Assembly: GCA_026874595.1 (NCBI GenBank)
Contig: CM049311.1
Location: forward strand, 5,429,676 to 5,493,675
DNA from: Sipunculus nudus
Taxonomy: Eukaryota > Annelida > Sipuncula > Golfingiida > Sipunculidae
DNA length: 64,000 bases
Reading direction: 5' to 3'
Positions 1-11,352 of the stretch are shown here, in pieces. Positions within the stretch are counted from its first letter, which is position 1. Every line of letters begins with the position of its first letter. A program made the position numbers and the translations under genes. The notes beneath the pieces were generated by a model that saw nothing but the letters and a program-made list of their open reading frames with translations, was not told where the DNA came from and searched no databases.

Positions 1-404
1 ATTTGGCACGATAAAAATTCTTTGATACATATTTGTACCTTAACCTTATTCTTAAGGTGAACATACAATGACTGATTACCGATTATTGCTCAGGGTTTGA
101 AACCGGTGGTCAGGCTTCCAGGGATCTCTTGGCGACTGCATACATCTGTTTATATTAAATCTGATTTAACATTTTCCGTGTAGATTTCACAATCATTGGA
201 CAATAATTCAGGATGACCTGAAAATTGCTTTTTAGCGTACGTTAACCCATGCTATCTTAGAAACTGTCAGAGATAGTATATAGCAGCTCCAAATTGCATA
301 TATGTAAGAATCAGTCACATGTCAAACGTGATCTGATTGAGCTGGTATTTTGGGATTCTGCATTAACTTCGATTTTATAGGGAAAAAGCTTGAAAACCTT
401 TAAA
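1..404. other. intergenic, nothing recognised
   Basis: No coding frame, repeat or RNA signature that I can support. The sequence is ordinary AT-rich intergenic DNA leading into the degenerate tandem block that follows. Confidence 0.6.
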
Positions 405-1195
405 AATCTTCTTCTCCAAAACCGGCGAGCCAAATTGTCCAATATTTCACAGAAGTATTCCAGTACCAATATTTTCAAGTTTGTTCGATTGGTTCTAGTT
501 CGTTTTTTTTTGGTCGAGTTACAAGAGGTTGAACTTAGTCATCTGTCCAAAAAAGCATACTCAAATTTTAAGTCTCAGAAATGGCTGGAGCTATCATCAC
601 CAAATTTAATGCCAATGTTGGTCACATGAGTCATAACTGAAACTGAGGTATTGGTGGCCTTTTTTGTACGGGGGTCATCAGTGCCCGTATCATACTGAGG
701 GCTGCAAAAATGTTTCTTCTGAGAAACAATATGGCCAAATTGTTTAATATCGCACAGAAATGATCCTAGGGTAGTGCTTTTCTGAAGTTTGTTCAAATGG
801 TCTCAGTTCAGTGACTTTTGGCCGAGTTATGGGAGGCTGAATTTAGTCATATGCCATAACAGCCCATTTTAGTTCAGTGGCTACAAAGATCTTCTCAAAA
901 ACCACTGGGCCAAATTCTTAAATCTCACACATTAATCATCCTCAGATGTTGATAATTCAAGTTTGTTCAAATGGTTTTGGTTCCGTGATTTTTGGCTGAG
1001 ATACGGTAAGCTAAAACTGAGCATACTGTATATTCCTATATGAGTTATAAACCTGCTAACGTTTTTCGACTGAGGCAAATTTGCTTAATATTTTACATGA
1101 ATAATCCCCAGAATAAATCTTATAATAATTGTTTTTAATGGTTCCTAATGAATGAATTTTGGCTGAATTATCGAGATTGAATTGAGTTATTTTAC
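405..1195 (+). repeat. degenerate tandem repeat, four units
   Basis: Four diverged units share the same order of words: a GCCAAATTGTTTAATAT-like segment (about 430, 733, 911 and 1075), then AAGTTTGTTCAAATGGTT, then TTTTTGGCCGAGTTA, then a TGAATTTAGTCAT-like end. Anchor spacing is irregular (about 303, 178 and 164 bases). One unit has therefore been lost or has decayed between the first two. Short open frames here are interrupted and not conserved between units, so I treat the block as noncoding repeat. Confidence 0.65.
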
Positions 1196-1910
1196 CATTT
1201 ATGTTAGCTGTGTAAAGCAGTTACATGTAGCCTGGCACCATTTTATTAGCATCTATTACATCATGCCACTAAAATTTAAGTTTATCTATGAATAATATTG
1301 AAAAGAATGTTTTTTAAAAGCTATTAAAAATGTAGACATAGGATTTGAATTAGTCATCATACCAAGCAATGTTTACAAACACAGATTTTTAGCTCCCTGT
1401 GGCTATATACAGGCGGCTGTACATGGGTTATAAATAATTGGTATCCATACTTAACTTAATTCAAGATTTTGCCATCAGTGAGATGTATCTGTATTATAAT
1501 TTTGCATTCAGTATGCATCTGTAAAAATTTTTCATATATTTCTAATTTCTTTTTTTTTATAAAAGTCATCTGAAAAGCATTTTTTATCGGGAAAATTTAT
1601 TTCAAATTATTTAAAGTAGAGAACACTTTTGTGAACGGATGGCACCACTTGGTTTACCATTGGCAGATTGCCAAGATTTGCCAGTGCCTTGATGTTTGCC
1701 AAGATTATGTCAGCTCTATAGATTTCTTTTACACAGTGCCAGGATTGGAAGAGGTCTATGTACTGCAGTCCGACTACTATAACAGCTTGGTGTGGTGTTT
1801 TCATTGTAAATTCTTTGTATTATTTTAAACAAGTCAATGCAAATCTGTTTAATTCAAAGTTATTTCAAGTAGGGACTTTAAAATTTGAAATTTCTTAAAT
1901 TTGGCATTTT
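1196..1910. other. intergenic, nothing recognised
   Basis: AT-rich sequence. The short open frames on both strands near 1607-1828 overlap each other and show no protein family signature or splice context, so they are not called as genes. Confidence 0.5.
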
Positions 1911-2530
1911 CATCCATCTTGGAAAGCTTTCTCATAAACCAGACAGGTGGTGTCACCTACCTTTGTTTTTTTGTTTTTTTTTAAAATAAATGCCCTTTTC
2001 TCAAGAGTGACTGCAGTATTGTCCTGAAATTTTGTTCAAGTCTGGTGGCGCCATCTGCAATAGTTTTTCTTTGGCGTCCATCTATATATGTACTTAGGGT
2101 GAGAATTGCTCATATCTCAGGAGTAGGTCAAGGAATTGTTCTTAATTATGGCATGTTCATCCATCTTGGAAAGTTTTGTTGTAAACCTGACAGATGGTGC
2201 CACTTACCTTTCCATTTTTTGTTGAATAAAGTAATGCCCTTTTTTTCAGGAGTGATTTGCAGTATTGGCCTCAGATGGTGCGACCTACAATCATGTTTAC
2301 GTGGCAGACAGCCATCTCACTCTATTTGCCCTTACCACTCAATCCATGCCTCATTTCACCTGTACAACTCGGCAGATACACGTAGTCGCTATCGACTACC
2401 TGTATCTAGTTGTTTCATGTATCTGTGCAAATAGCCGAAGAGTGTTTTGAAGCCTGAAATGTTTATATCTATACATCTTTAATGGCTTTCTCGTACACAA
2501 GACTGGTGTTGCCACTTACATTCATTTTTG
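1911..2530 (+). repeat. three-copy diverged direct repeat with AGRTGGYG motif
   Basis: Units begin with CATCCATCTTGGAAAG at about 1912 and 2158, with a weaker third copy near 2473. Each continues through an (A)GA(C)AGRTGGTGYCAC segment (1948, 2190, about 2503) and a CTTACCTTT-like stretch. The first two also share AATGCCCTTTT...AGAGTGA...GCAGTATTG. Copy spacing is about 246 and 315 bases. The unit carries a word close to the CTCF core. No coding content is supported. Confidence 0.6.
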
Positions 2531-3040
2531 TCTTGTGTGCACCTATGCCAGTATTTCAGCAGTGACGCTTGTGTAATTGGTGCATGCACTCGGGTTCATA
2601 ATGTTCAGTATACTTGCATTGTACATACACATGTACTTGTAACGGTCGAGCATGGATGCATTATACCTGATGTGTATCCCATTTCACAGGTTCGCATTAG
2701 ACCTGTAGGCCTTGTATTATTTTATATACATAGGTGTTTTCATATCACTCCTATTTTTTTACAACCTATGACACATATAATCAACCCCAGGAGAGTGTCG
2801 TATGACAGGAACGTAATATTTCATTTTGGTCACCCTTATATCCTGTTCACATTTTCATGATTATGTTAAAATCATCTAGCCTGACTAATCCCCGATACCT
2901 TTTAATTTGGGATTCAGAAATCCTGAAAATCGTGATCCATTCGTGATCGAAAAGTTTATAGGATGAAAAAGAATATTTATCACTATATAAATCAATCTCT
3001 TTAACAATCTTTCAGAAAAGCTGTGCAAGTTTTAGAACCA
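2531..3040. other. intergenic, nothing recognised
   Basis: No repeat, RNA or coding signature recognised. A 110-codon open frame (2528-2860) is cysteine and histidine rich but shows no domain pattern and is probably fortuitous. Confidence 0.45.
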
Positions 3041-3378
3041 GCTTCTGTGGCTGAGGGTTAGAGCACATGCAGGACTCAAAACCGGGAGGTCGTAAGTTCA
3101 AATCTCAGCGGAGGCGGTGAGGTTTTCACGGTCGGTCCCCACCCAGGTTGAGCGCTCTGCAGGCTTAATGGGAAGGCTGTGCCCAACAGCCGTATATCAC
3201 TCACAAACAAGTGCGTCTTTGGGGGGGTTCCTCCGTGTTATGACCCAGCTGTGGGATGATTACACACCCAGGAACCGCATGTGCGGTAGACAGCGGGCCT
3301 GGGTGACACCAGGATACAACAATAATCTGATAGGAAGCGTGTGATACCGCCCTGACACGTAGTACCAAACCGAAATGG
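3041..3378 (+). mobile_element. tRNA-derived SINE, copy 1
   Basis: The head has a pol III A box (TGGCTGAGGG at 3048) and a B-box-like GTTCAAATC about 50 bases downstream. It is followed by a body shared with a second copy at 21381-21677. Shared words include AGGACTCAA, GAGGTCGT, AATGGGAAGGCTGT, TATCACTCACAAAC, GACACCAGGATACAA, TACCGCCCTG and CCAAACC. A tRNA-like head plus an unrelated body present at two loci is the definition of a SINE. The body is not one I can name. The tail has no clear poly-A. Confidence 0.75.
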
Positions 3379-3519
3379 GGTATATGTTTCTAATGTACTT
3401 AACATTTAACATATTTACTTCAAATATAATACCGTGTATTCCTAAAGATGAATATTTCTTGTGTGACCTGTTGTGCGAATATCAGTATCAGCTATAGGGC
3501 CCCTGGTATTTTAAGCCTA

Positions 3520-3533
3520 CCCCCCCCCCCCCC
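3520..3533 (+). repeat. poly-C run, 14 bases
   Basis: Uninterrupted C homopolymer on the plus strand. It is one of about ten such runs in the window. Confidence 0.95.
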
Positions 3534-4718
3534 AAATAAAAAAGAATAATAAAAATAGTTGAATTCATGTAGGTTCTAATATGGATAATTAAAACGGATT
3601 TATTCTACATATAAGAATAAAACATATTTTGTTACAAGTTTTATCAAATTTGGCTCAAATTTTATATGGATCTAAGTCCATGTAAAGCCCGCCAAGATAT
3701 TTAACTGTCTGGATGTCCCTACACTATCTTATCAATAATTCATAAACTATGTGATGCGCGAAATATAAAATTTCTCAAAAACTCTCCATGGCCTCTCTAG
3801 CTATCCTATGTTTACAGTCTTTCGAAATTCTCCGTCCTTGGATGCACGGGGATAACCAAACAGCATGGCAAGAATATTGCCAAAAAACACCAAAAGCAGA
3901 GTTTTTAAATTTTGCATATAGGTAAGTTGACATTTGATCTAAAACGCCTTTTTTTCTTTTTCGATATCTGTTTTAGTTTAGCAGTTATACACCATTTAAA
4001 AAAAATGCATAGTTTGTATCATAAAATTTTTTAAAATTGAAAATTCAATAGGAAAAAAAATGATTATACACACACTATCAAAAAACGCCTGGAGATATTT
4101 GCATGTTCTCCCATGTCATACTATTTTTACATCCATACTCTTTGCCAAATGTAAGATATATCGCTTTATAAAAATATTAAATAAATAATTTAAAGTTTAA
4201 AATCTTCGAAGGAAAATCTTAGACAATGTTCATTTATATCTCATCCAACAGCAGATATTCTAATGATTCCAAATACGTATATATCATTGTGGCTAAAATT
4301 CATTTTAATATGAATTCTAAAGCTAAATTAAACCAAGGTTGTTTCACGATCATTAGCAGTATCATCCTGGAGAACAAGCATGCTAACGCCATCTGGTGGG
4401 TGTCTGGTAAACCGAAATATTCTTTCAGAGATGGCCGAGTAGTCAATCTCTGCGTTCTAAATGCTATATAAAATGTTATTATTTTGGTTCGAAAGTTGTC
4501 ACTTTATCATTTGCTGACGGCATTATTCATAATATATAGAGATAGATAAAGTAACAAAATTTGAATAAGCTATAAGTCTTAAATGTTTTTGCTTTTAAAA
4601 TCATCAAATTAACAAATATATAATAACAATGAATTTTTTCACACATTTTGTAGATCCATAAATGAAGACAACTCACCTTTCTTAAAAGTGTGTGATTCAT
4701 TAGCCATCATGAACAGAA

Positions 4719-4744
4719 CCCCCCCCCCCCCCCCCCCCCCCCCC
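4719..4744 (+). repeat. poly-C run, 26 bases
   Basis: The longest homopolymer in the window is 26 consecutive C. The complementary strand has a G run able in principle to form a quadruplex. Length is prone to polymerase slippage and assembly error. Confidence 0.95.
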
Positions 4745-5897
4745 ATGATTTCTAGATTGTTTATAATCTTTAGATTTCTAGAGATGCTCATTTCAAGCTT
4801 TCTGACACATTGGGGTATGGGTTGCAAGGAGTTTTCGTGAAGAAAACCTGAATATGACCTTCTTTGTGTCGGCTGTGAAATGTTAATTTTTCTTATCAAT
4901 GTCTGTCGATGATTAAACAGCAGAACAATACCGGTGATAGAGGATGAATGTATGTTATACTTCACGACCTTAATTTTGGGCTCCTCTTCATCCGGAGACA
5001 GCACTGGATGGAGTCTCTGGTCTTACAGTGTATTTTGTCATATTTATGGTTGCAAATAAAACCTATATCCCATAATTGTCTGTCACAATACGTCAGCTAC
5101 CACGTTAGTTTAGTTATACTTAGTGTAATCGTCTTCTATAATGTATTTCAGTTTTCGTAATGGTTAAATATACTGATTAAATGCTTCATCCTGTGCAGTT
5201 CTATTTAATCAAAGCACTGTCCGGTTGTAAATACCCTCTAATTTAAATATGAAATATTATAAAGAAATATTATAAAGTGTCCCCATTTACTATATCTTTT
5301 GGCTTAATACAAAATCCAAACAAAAGACTTATGAGTAGGAGGTAATTTGAAGAATGTTAACTGTTTATCATATTATATATTTGCATATATATCATTTTGT
5401 TTAAAATGTTTAAACCATTTAAATTTTCAAATTAGCCAGTGAAAATCCACAAACACCAAACATATTTGCAGTATTGAAAATATAACTTTACAAAGACATA
5501 CCATTAATCCATTACTAAAGAAACATATGTTTCCAATCGATACTTGAAATGAAGAATATCGGCAGGGATATTCAGTATTCATATACGACATAACTTTCAT
5601 ATTTTGAGGTATTTTGTTGAACAGTTCTTGGTCCGTATTTAAAAACAGCTAAATGTGCCATCCTGTGTAAGTAAGTAAATACAATTAACAAAAATAAACA
5701 AATCCTTGCAATTATTGAGCACCAAAGTCAGGGAAATACTGCCAAACTTTATCCTCAGTCTATGGTCTATGGAAAAGGGATTATTTATTGGCTCAACTGC
5801 ACCTGCAGGTGTTCCCATCAGCCACAGAAATGAACATGGGCTGTAAGTGAAATCAACATGATCTACACCTGTGGTGTCCTGAAATCAACATGGCACT

Positions 5898-6329
5898 TGA
5901 CGTCAGAAGATGTCAGTTTCAGAACCCTCGTTCCACACTGCGCAGACTCGGACTCTCAAGAGTACGACACTGCTGTCTAAGGATTGTTGGAGTCAAAATC
6001 TGACTCCAATAATGCACCGCGCGGCATCAACATGTACACTGACAGCGGAAATACACAAGTGGTGAAAAGGAGCCAATGTAGTCCGTTAAAATGCGTTGAA
6101 TTTTGTGTAAAGTAGTTCTATGTCATGTAAAACGAATTTACTTTGCGACTCTTTCGCTTTATTTATGCTGAAATACCGTGGTTGGCGTCTTATCGGCACT
6201 GCTTGAAGTACATTCCTTCATGGTACACTTTCAGTGTCTATGGCTGCGTTTTGTGTTCGTTAGAGAACAGTGACGTCACAAAGACGTCACAATGTTCGGT
6301 CGCGCGTCACCTTCAATTGACTGACGTCA
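5898..6329. promoter_or_regulatory. cluster of palindromic CRE sites
   Basis: The full palindromic cAMP-response element TGACGTCA occurs at 5898-5905, 6271-6278 and 6322-6329, and GACGTCA occurs at 6283-6289. A stem-loop with two TGACTCC arms (5987-6009) and a CpG-rich GCGCGTCACC lie between. CREs are bound by CREB/ATF bZIP factors. Four in 430 bases is far above chance, so this looks like promoter or enhancer DNA. No downstream gene can be assigned. Confidence 0.5.
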
Positions 6330-6874
6330 TAAGTTTGACTGGCTTTTTTATTATCAGTTCTCAGACAAGGAATAATTCGTAAACGCTGTGTTCTGTTTTG
6401 TCATATTTTAGATTGTCTCATACAAAATCAAAACAAGGTAAGGCATTACTTTTTACGCAGCTAGGTAGTCGGCGGAATAGCTCCTGCAACCTTTGGACAA
6501 GAAAGGTTTACACTGCTTTACACGTATGAAAAATTATCCCAGAAAACATGTTGACACGGGTACTGGGACGTACTATATATAATATAGGTGCATAATATAT
6601 ACGGGGCTGAACTTCGGGCTTCGGCAAGTTAAGGGAACCCACAATTTTAGCTCAGCTGACGTCTGACTATTAGCTGATAAGTAACCCGGTATATATGTGC
6701 TGTAGTTTTGGTTAATCGTCCGTCCGTTCGTTAATTTCGTGTTAAGAGAATTTGGTACCAGGCTACACTTGTCAAGTAGTTCGGTCCTTCCCACAGTGCC
6801 CAAACAGAAGAGATTCGTTTTGAGTAGAAACGACCTCTGGCGGAAGGGTGCCCTCGTTCAAAGTATTCTTGTTT
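6330..6874. other. intergenic, nothing recognised
   Basis: No supported feature. A TATATATAATATA stretch near 6575-6590 could pass as a TATA element but has no associated gene. Confidence 0.5.
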
Positions 6875-6985
6875 AGTTCTAAATAGACTGGTACCCTGCT
6901 CTATTATGGCCCTCAGCCAAGCATATGATGATTGGCCTAGAGCAGCGGTGCCATAATAGAGCGGGGTACCAGTCTAAGTTCTAAA
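6875..6985. mobile_element. 93-bp foldback MITE with 9-bp target duplication
   Basis: Arms at 6884-6909 and 6951-6976 are inverted repeats matching at 25 of 26 positions, separated by 41 bases. Immediately outside, AGTTCTAAA (6875-6883 and 6977-6985) is a perfect 9-bp direct repeat, the expected target-site duplication. The element itself is 93 bp and noncoding. Nine-base duplications are typical of Mutator-like elements and also occur in Merlin-type elements (8-9 bp). The family cannot be fixed from this copy alone. The near-perfect arms suggest recent insertion. Confidence 0.85.
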
Positions 6986-7118
6986 GCCCTTCAGTTTAAT
7001 TTAATGACCCTCGGTCATGCGCATTGCGCGTTTGATGATTGCTTAGCTTAGCGTGTTTCTACGGTGGCTGATTTAGGACACAGAAAAAAAATATTTATCT
7101 CGAGATCTCGAGATAACA

Positions 7119-8400
7119 TCTTGTGGATCATCACTAGTGAAATAAATAACGGTGTCATCCGCGTATATATTACAATGACAGTTTCCCACGTGTTTGTCCA
7201 TGTCGTTCACGTAAATGAGAAAAAGGAGAGGTCCTAGTATGGAACCCTGGGGGATGCCCATGACTATTCGTTTTAACGCTGATGTATTGTTTCCACTCCT
7301 GACAGATTGCGTTCTTCGTTGTAAATAACTAGTTAGCAGGTCATGCGCGCCATCGATTATTCCATACATACGAAGTTTATATATTATAGCTAACAATATA
7401 TCATGATCAATGGTATCAAAACATTTTCTTATATCGAAGAAACAAGCACCAGAGTATTTTTTTCTGTCTATACCTTCCTGCCAAGCATTGACGACTTAGT
7501 GATTTGCAGATTGGTCACGGGAAATCAAGTCATACTTTATAAGATGTTGCATTATTTGTTCATGAATAATCCTTTCAAATATCTTGGGAATATGTGGTAA
7601 TATTGAAATTGGTCTGAAATTTCCGGCATCGTCCCTTGGGCCTTTGCCTTTGTAAATCGGGGTTATCAATGCAATTTTCCACTCATCAGGGAATATACCT
7701 TCAATCATACACCTGTTAAATAGATAATAGAGGCTTGAACATATGATAGCTGCGCTTAATCTTAGAAGGAACGAGTCACATCCGGGATTATATCTAACTT
7801 ACATTCACCTGGTAATTTCATTAATTCATTAAAAATAAAGTTTACATTGAAATCAGTGAAAGAAAACGTGTTTCTAGAGACAGGATACTGAAGAACAGTT
7901 GAAGGTTTTGGTAATTTGTCAGCCAATCTATTGCCTATATTAGAAAAGTACTCATTCGCCTCCTCTAGGCTGCATTTCATGGGGTCATTATTGCTTTGGG
8001 TTTTGCCAATTAGACTATTTATGACCTGCCATAATTTCTTTTGGTCTGCCCCTGCTACTTTTATTTTGCTGTGATAAAATTGTCTTTTCAGAATTTTTAT
8101 TCTGTAGTTAACGTCATTTCTTAATTTCCTGTATACATCATAATATGCAGGTTGTTTAGGAGTGTCCATTTCTCATGCATGAAATCCCGGTGAGCCATTA
8201 TATTTCGTATTTCACTGTTTATGTGAAGATGACCTTTACTCTTCACCCTTACAAGTCTAACAGGTGCGTGCTTATCACAGATTTGAATAAATATATTACT
8301 CCAAATGTCCCAAGCGGATTGGGCGTTAGTAGCATGGACTATTTTATCAATAAGAGATGGGTGGCATGCAGATAAGTCATTTATAAAAGCTGAGTTTATA
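7119..8400 (-). pseudogene. non-LTR retrotransposon (Jockey-like) RT, broken
   Basis: Reading 8400 to 7119 on the minus strand, the frames concatenate into a LINE polyprotein segment. It has a linker with DKHAPVRLVRVK, then the start of the reverse transcriptase (FRPISILPHIPKIFE at about 7660-7605), motif A (FFDIRKCFDTIDHD, about 7447-7406), motif B (GIPQGSILGPLLF, about 7265-7227) and the catalytic YADD (about 7163). Such enzymes copy element RNA into DNA at a nicked target. Frameshifts near 8165, 7795 and 7497, plus a stop, split the frame. The 3' part after YADD is replaced by the inverted repeat at 7119, and the 5' endonuclease is missing. The clade (Jockey, CR1 or L2 type) is not resolved. 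Confidence 0.85.
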
Positions 8401-8580
8401 TGCAGAGTTAGCCGGTATTACAAAAATTCTATAAATAAGGCAGGTGAATAGCGACTTTAAGACCAAAGAAGAGCATTTTGCTGAAGAAATTATCATGATG
8501 AGAGATGATCGAAATATTTAAACCGTTTATTTATGAATATAAAACATTTATGAAGATAGGTTGACTACAGGTAATCTGAG

Positions 8581-9186
8581 CTATAGTTATAGCACAGGCG
8601 CTTGAATCCCTATTTATAATAAAGTCTTCATATTTCCATTGTTCTTAGAGATACTACGACCAAAAATGACCCACTAACAAAATGTGTTATCACTTGTTAT
8701 ATGACAAGGTAGGCAACTCAGCCAAAACCTTTCGTGCGATAATGAGGGAAGTTACGCTCTTAACCCGCTTATACTCACTTTATCTTCCTTTTATGCGTAA
8801 TCCATATGATCGTTCAATACTACGGGAGTTACAGAATTACATCCATCCAATTTCCATTGTTTTCAAACATCAATACAAGCTACCTGGATAACCTTTTGTG
8901 GTGATGTCTGAATTTCGACGTCGTCCATTCCAAACGGTGGCGGAAGCGGCCTTCTTTGACAGGTAAGTGACGCGCAGTTGCATGACCTTACGTGACACAT
9001 CTGGAATGGCCGCCGTCGAAGGGTTTTGGCTGAGTTGCCTACCTTGTCATATAATAAGTGGTATCACGGTATTATCGTTTTATTATTGGATCGGTTGACC
9101 TGATTTCTTCGTAATGTGTCAAAGAACATTGAGATATGAATGCTTTATTATAAATAGGGATTCAAGCGCCTGCGGTTATAGCTATA
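8581..9186. mobile_element. 606-bp MITE with ~155-bp inverted repeats
   Basis: The left arm (8581-8734) and right arm (9017-9186) are long inverted repeats. Shared words include GGCGCTTGAATCCC, TATTTATAATAAAG, ATATGACAAGGTAGG and CAACTCAGCCAAAACC. The central part (about 8735-9016) is unique and contains no convincing protein. The arms are about 90% alike with small differences. The size and structure fit a non-autonomous DNA transposon. No target duplication is clear at the ends. Confidence 0.75.
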
Positions 9187-9219
9187 GTGGATCAACACTT
9201 GGGCTTTAGGGGCTGAAGC

Positions 9220-9232
9220 ACCCCCCCCCCCC
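9220..9232 (+). repeat. poly-C run
   Basis: C homopolymer of about 12-13 bases on the plus strand. Confidence 0.9.
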
Positions 9233-9937
9233 AACGTACCTACCCGAAAACACAGTAATCATTTTTAGCATATTTACATTTTTGATGGTCTAATACATGT
9301 TCCATAAAACAACACACCATCTCAATAAAAACAAAAGCTGAAAGAAATGTGTACACAAAGCGTGTTTCTATAAGAAGCTCATATTTGCTTGTATTTTTAA
9401 AATAATAAGGTGCCCACAATGCATGTATGCAGACCTAAACATTTCTATTTGAGTGATTTAACAGCCATGGCTCCGAATCCGCCTTTCAGGTAAATGTTTC
9501 AATTTCTTTAGGCTTTGACATCTTCCTTACGGATATGAATAATTAAATATTGAATTTATAGTGAACTTATCTTCAACTCGCCTTATCTTAGGGGATATAC
9601 AAACTTGATTGATTTTAAATTAAATATATTGTATTACCGTTCAGTTAAACACAGTATACATGGTCTTTGTTTTATAATTGTAATAGTTAGCACTCTTAAC
9701 GTATACTGTCCCTTTAACGTTGCTTTGCTTTATGTCAATTCAGCTTCGAATGGTTCACAGAAGTGTGACATTTTATCTGGAGATCTCAAGATATATAATT
9801 TTTTTTGCTTCCTACATTTTTGTTGTTTTTTTTTTTGCTTCCTAGAATTTTTTTTTTTGCGAAATTTATGTCGAGATCTCGAGATAACATCTCGATAAAT
9901 ATTTTTTTTCTGTGTCCTAAATCAACCAGCGTAGGTT

Positions 9938-11225
9938 TCGATATTTTGTGTTGAATATTTATATATAAGCTGGGGGCTTTGACAAGAATGATGACGTCAA
10001 AGAAAAGGTAAATATTTACACTTTCTGAAAAATGAAAATTGACGAAACATAATTTTCGAAGAAATTTACCAAGACGGTTGAGTTGTATACATATATAACG
10101 TTAACCCGGTCGGCTCTCCACTTGCGACCCGGTTAGCGATATACTATATGAGAGTGGCCCGTCCAGGGTCGATGGTTTTCTCGTCGTCCTCCTGTCTCCT
10201 CCGCCTCTAGACACTATAAAGAACCCTTAAGTCCACCTCCTGACCCTATAATATTTATATATCTTCCTTTTTAAGGCAGTCCTCGCATGCATCTATCGAT
10301 TTTCCGGCCGATTTTTCTCTGGCCGGAAATCGGTGGATCGGAAGATGTGAGAGTGATATAAAATCCGGCAAGAATAAATGGCTGCTAAAATCATTGACAA
10401 TGTCAAGGATTTTTCCTTCCGAATTTTACCTGCAGGAAAATTTTCAGTGGATGTGATGACGGAACCAAAAAAATTCGGCTGATTTACAATCTACTTTCCT
10501 TCTTTTCCTTGGGTATATATTCGGACCTAGTCTGTTTCGTACCCCGCCAGTCCAGTTTATAACCCACACACGAATCCCAGAAACTGACTTGTATCATGCC
10601 AGATGCCAAAATCTATAGGTTCAAGTGTTTTAAACATACCCAATCTTATAAATTATTTATGATATCTATCGCCACACGTTATTAATTATCAATTTAATAG
10701 GGTTAAGAGATTCTCCAAACAGTATATCATTCAACCATTTTTTTCTGAATGATATCAGAGAAATGTGTGAATTTAAATATATTTATAATCAAAAACTGCA
10801 TATCACAAAAAAAAACTTATTTCAATATTAGAATATTGATACTAAAAAACTATAGAAAATAACATGTTTCCTTCACTGAACTCCTATTTATTCAACTGAT
10901 ACCATATAAGTATAGTAATTTTATTCGTTTATAAGTGTATACATCGTGTTACTATATTGTCAGCAAGAGTTCGTTTAAATGTGCATATTTTGTTGTAGGT
11001 TTGAACAAATTGGAGTCTCATATCAGATTATGATATAATTTCTGAGAACTGAGAGAAATAATGCTGATATGTAGTAACGTGATTCTATATGCCGATCGCC
11101 TTAGATGTCATTCACTTACACTCGATGATTACATTAATTTATAATAAAAATCTGACAGAAGGTGAGTCATTTCGTAAAAATAACAATTTTTTAAGGTATC
11201 AAGCATAACTATTTAGAGAACAAGG
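9938..11225. other. intergenic with a strong hairpin
   Basis: No gene seen. 10297-10333 forms a stem-loop: TTTCCGGCC pairs with GGCCGGAAA around an 11-base loop, with further CGAT pairing. A palindromic CCTGCAGG flanked by complementary A/T arms lies near 10420-10445. These suggest small foldback repeats, but boundaries and target duplications are not evident. Confidence 0.45.
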
Positions 11226-11349
11226 GGGTATAATCTGGCCTAAGGGAGTTTAAAATGGACTATATGACAAATAATACCCCGTGATATAATCTAGCCTAGC
11301 CCATTTTATACCCTGGAATATAGTTTGGGCTATAGGCAAGATTATACCC
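11226..11349. repeat. small inverted-repeat element, ~124 bp
   Basis: GGGTATAATCTGGCCTA at 11226 is inverted at 11333-11349 with one mismatch. A third related copy (GATATAATCTAGCCTAG) lies at about 11283. This is consistent with a very small foldback or MITE remnant. No target duplication seen. Confidence 0.5.
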
Positions 11350-11352
11350 AAC

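Larger units (their letters stand above)
3379..5890. other. AT-rich intergenic region
   Basis: No gene recognised. It contains two poly-C runs (3520-3533 and 4719-4744) and, at 4387-4399 on the minus strand, CCACCAGATGGCG, which matches the CTCF core consensus. Short open frames around 4226-5160 have no family signature. Confidence 0.5.
7056..9937. mobile_element. composite block bounded by inverted repeats
   Basis: A perfect 30-base inverted repeat (7070-7099 and 9894-9923; starts GATTTAGGACACAG) bounds 2.9 kb. Weaker matching extends it to about 44 bases at 7056 and 9937. Just inside both arms is the self-complementary word TCTCGAGATCTCGAGA (7098-7113 and mirrored near 9872). The interior contains a broken LINE (7119-8400) and a second inverted-repeat element (8581-9186), so this is either a TIR element that received insertions or two copies of one short element in opposite orientation. 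No transposase is recognisable. Confidence 0.6.
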
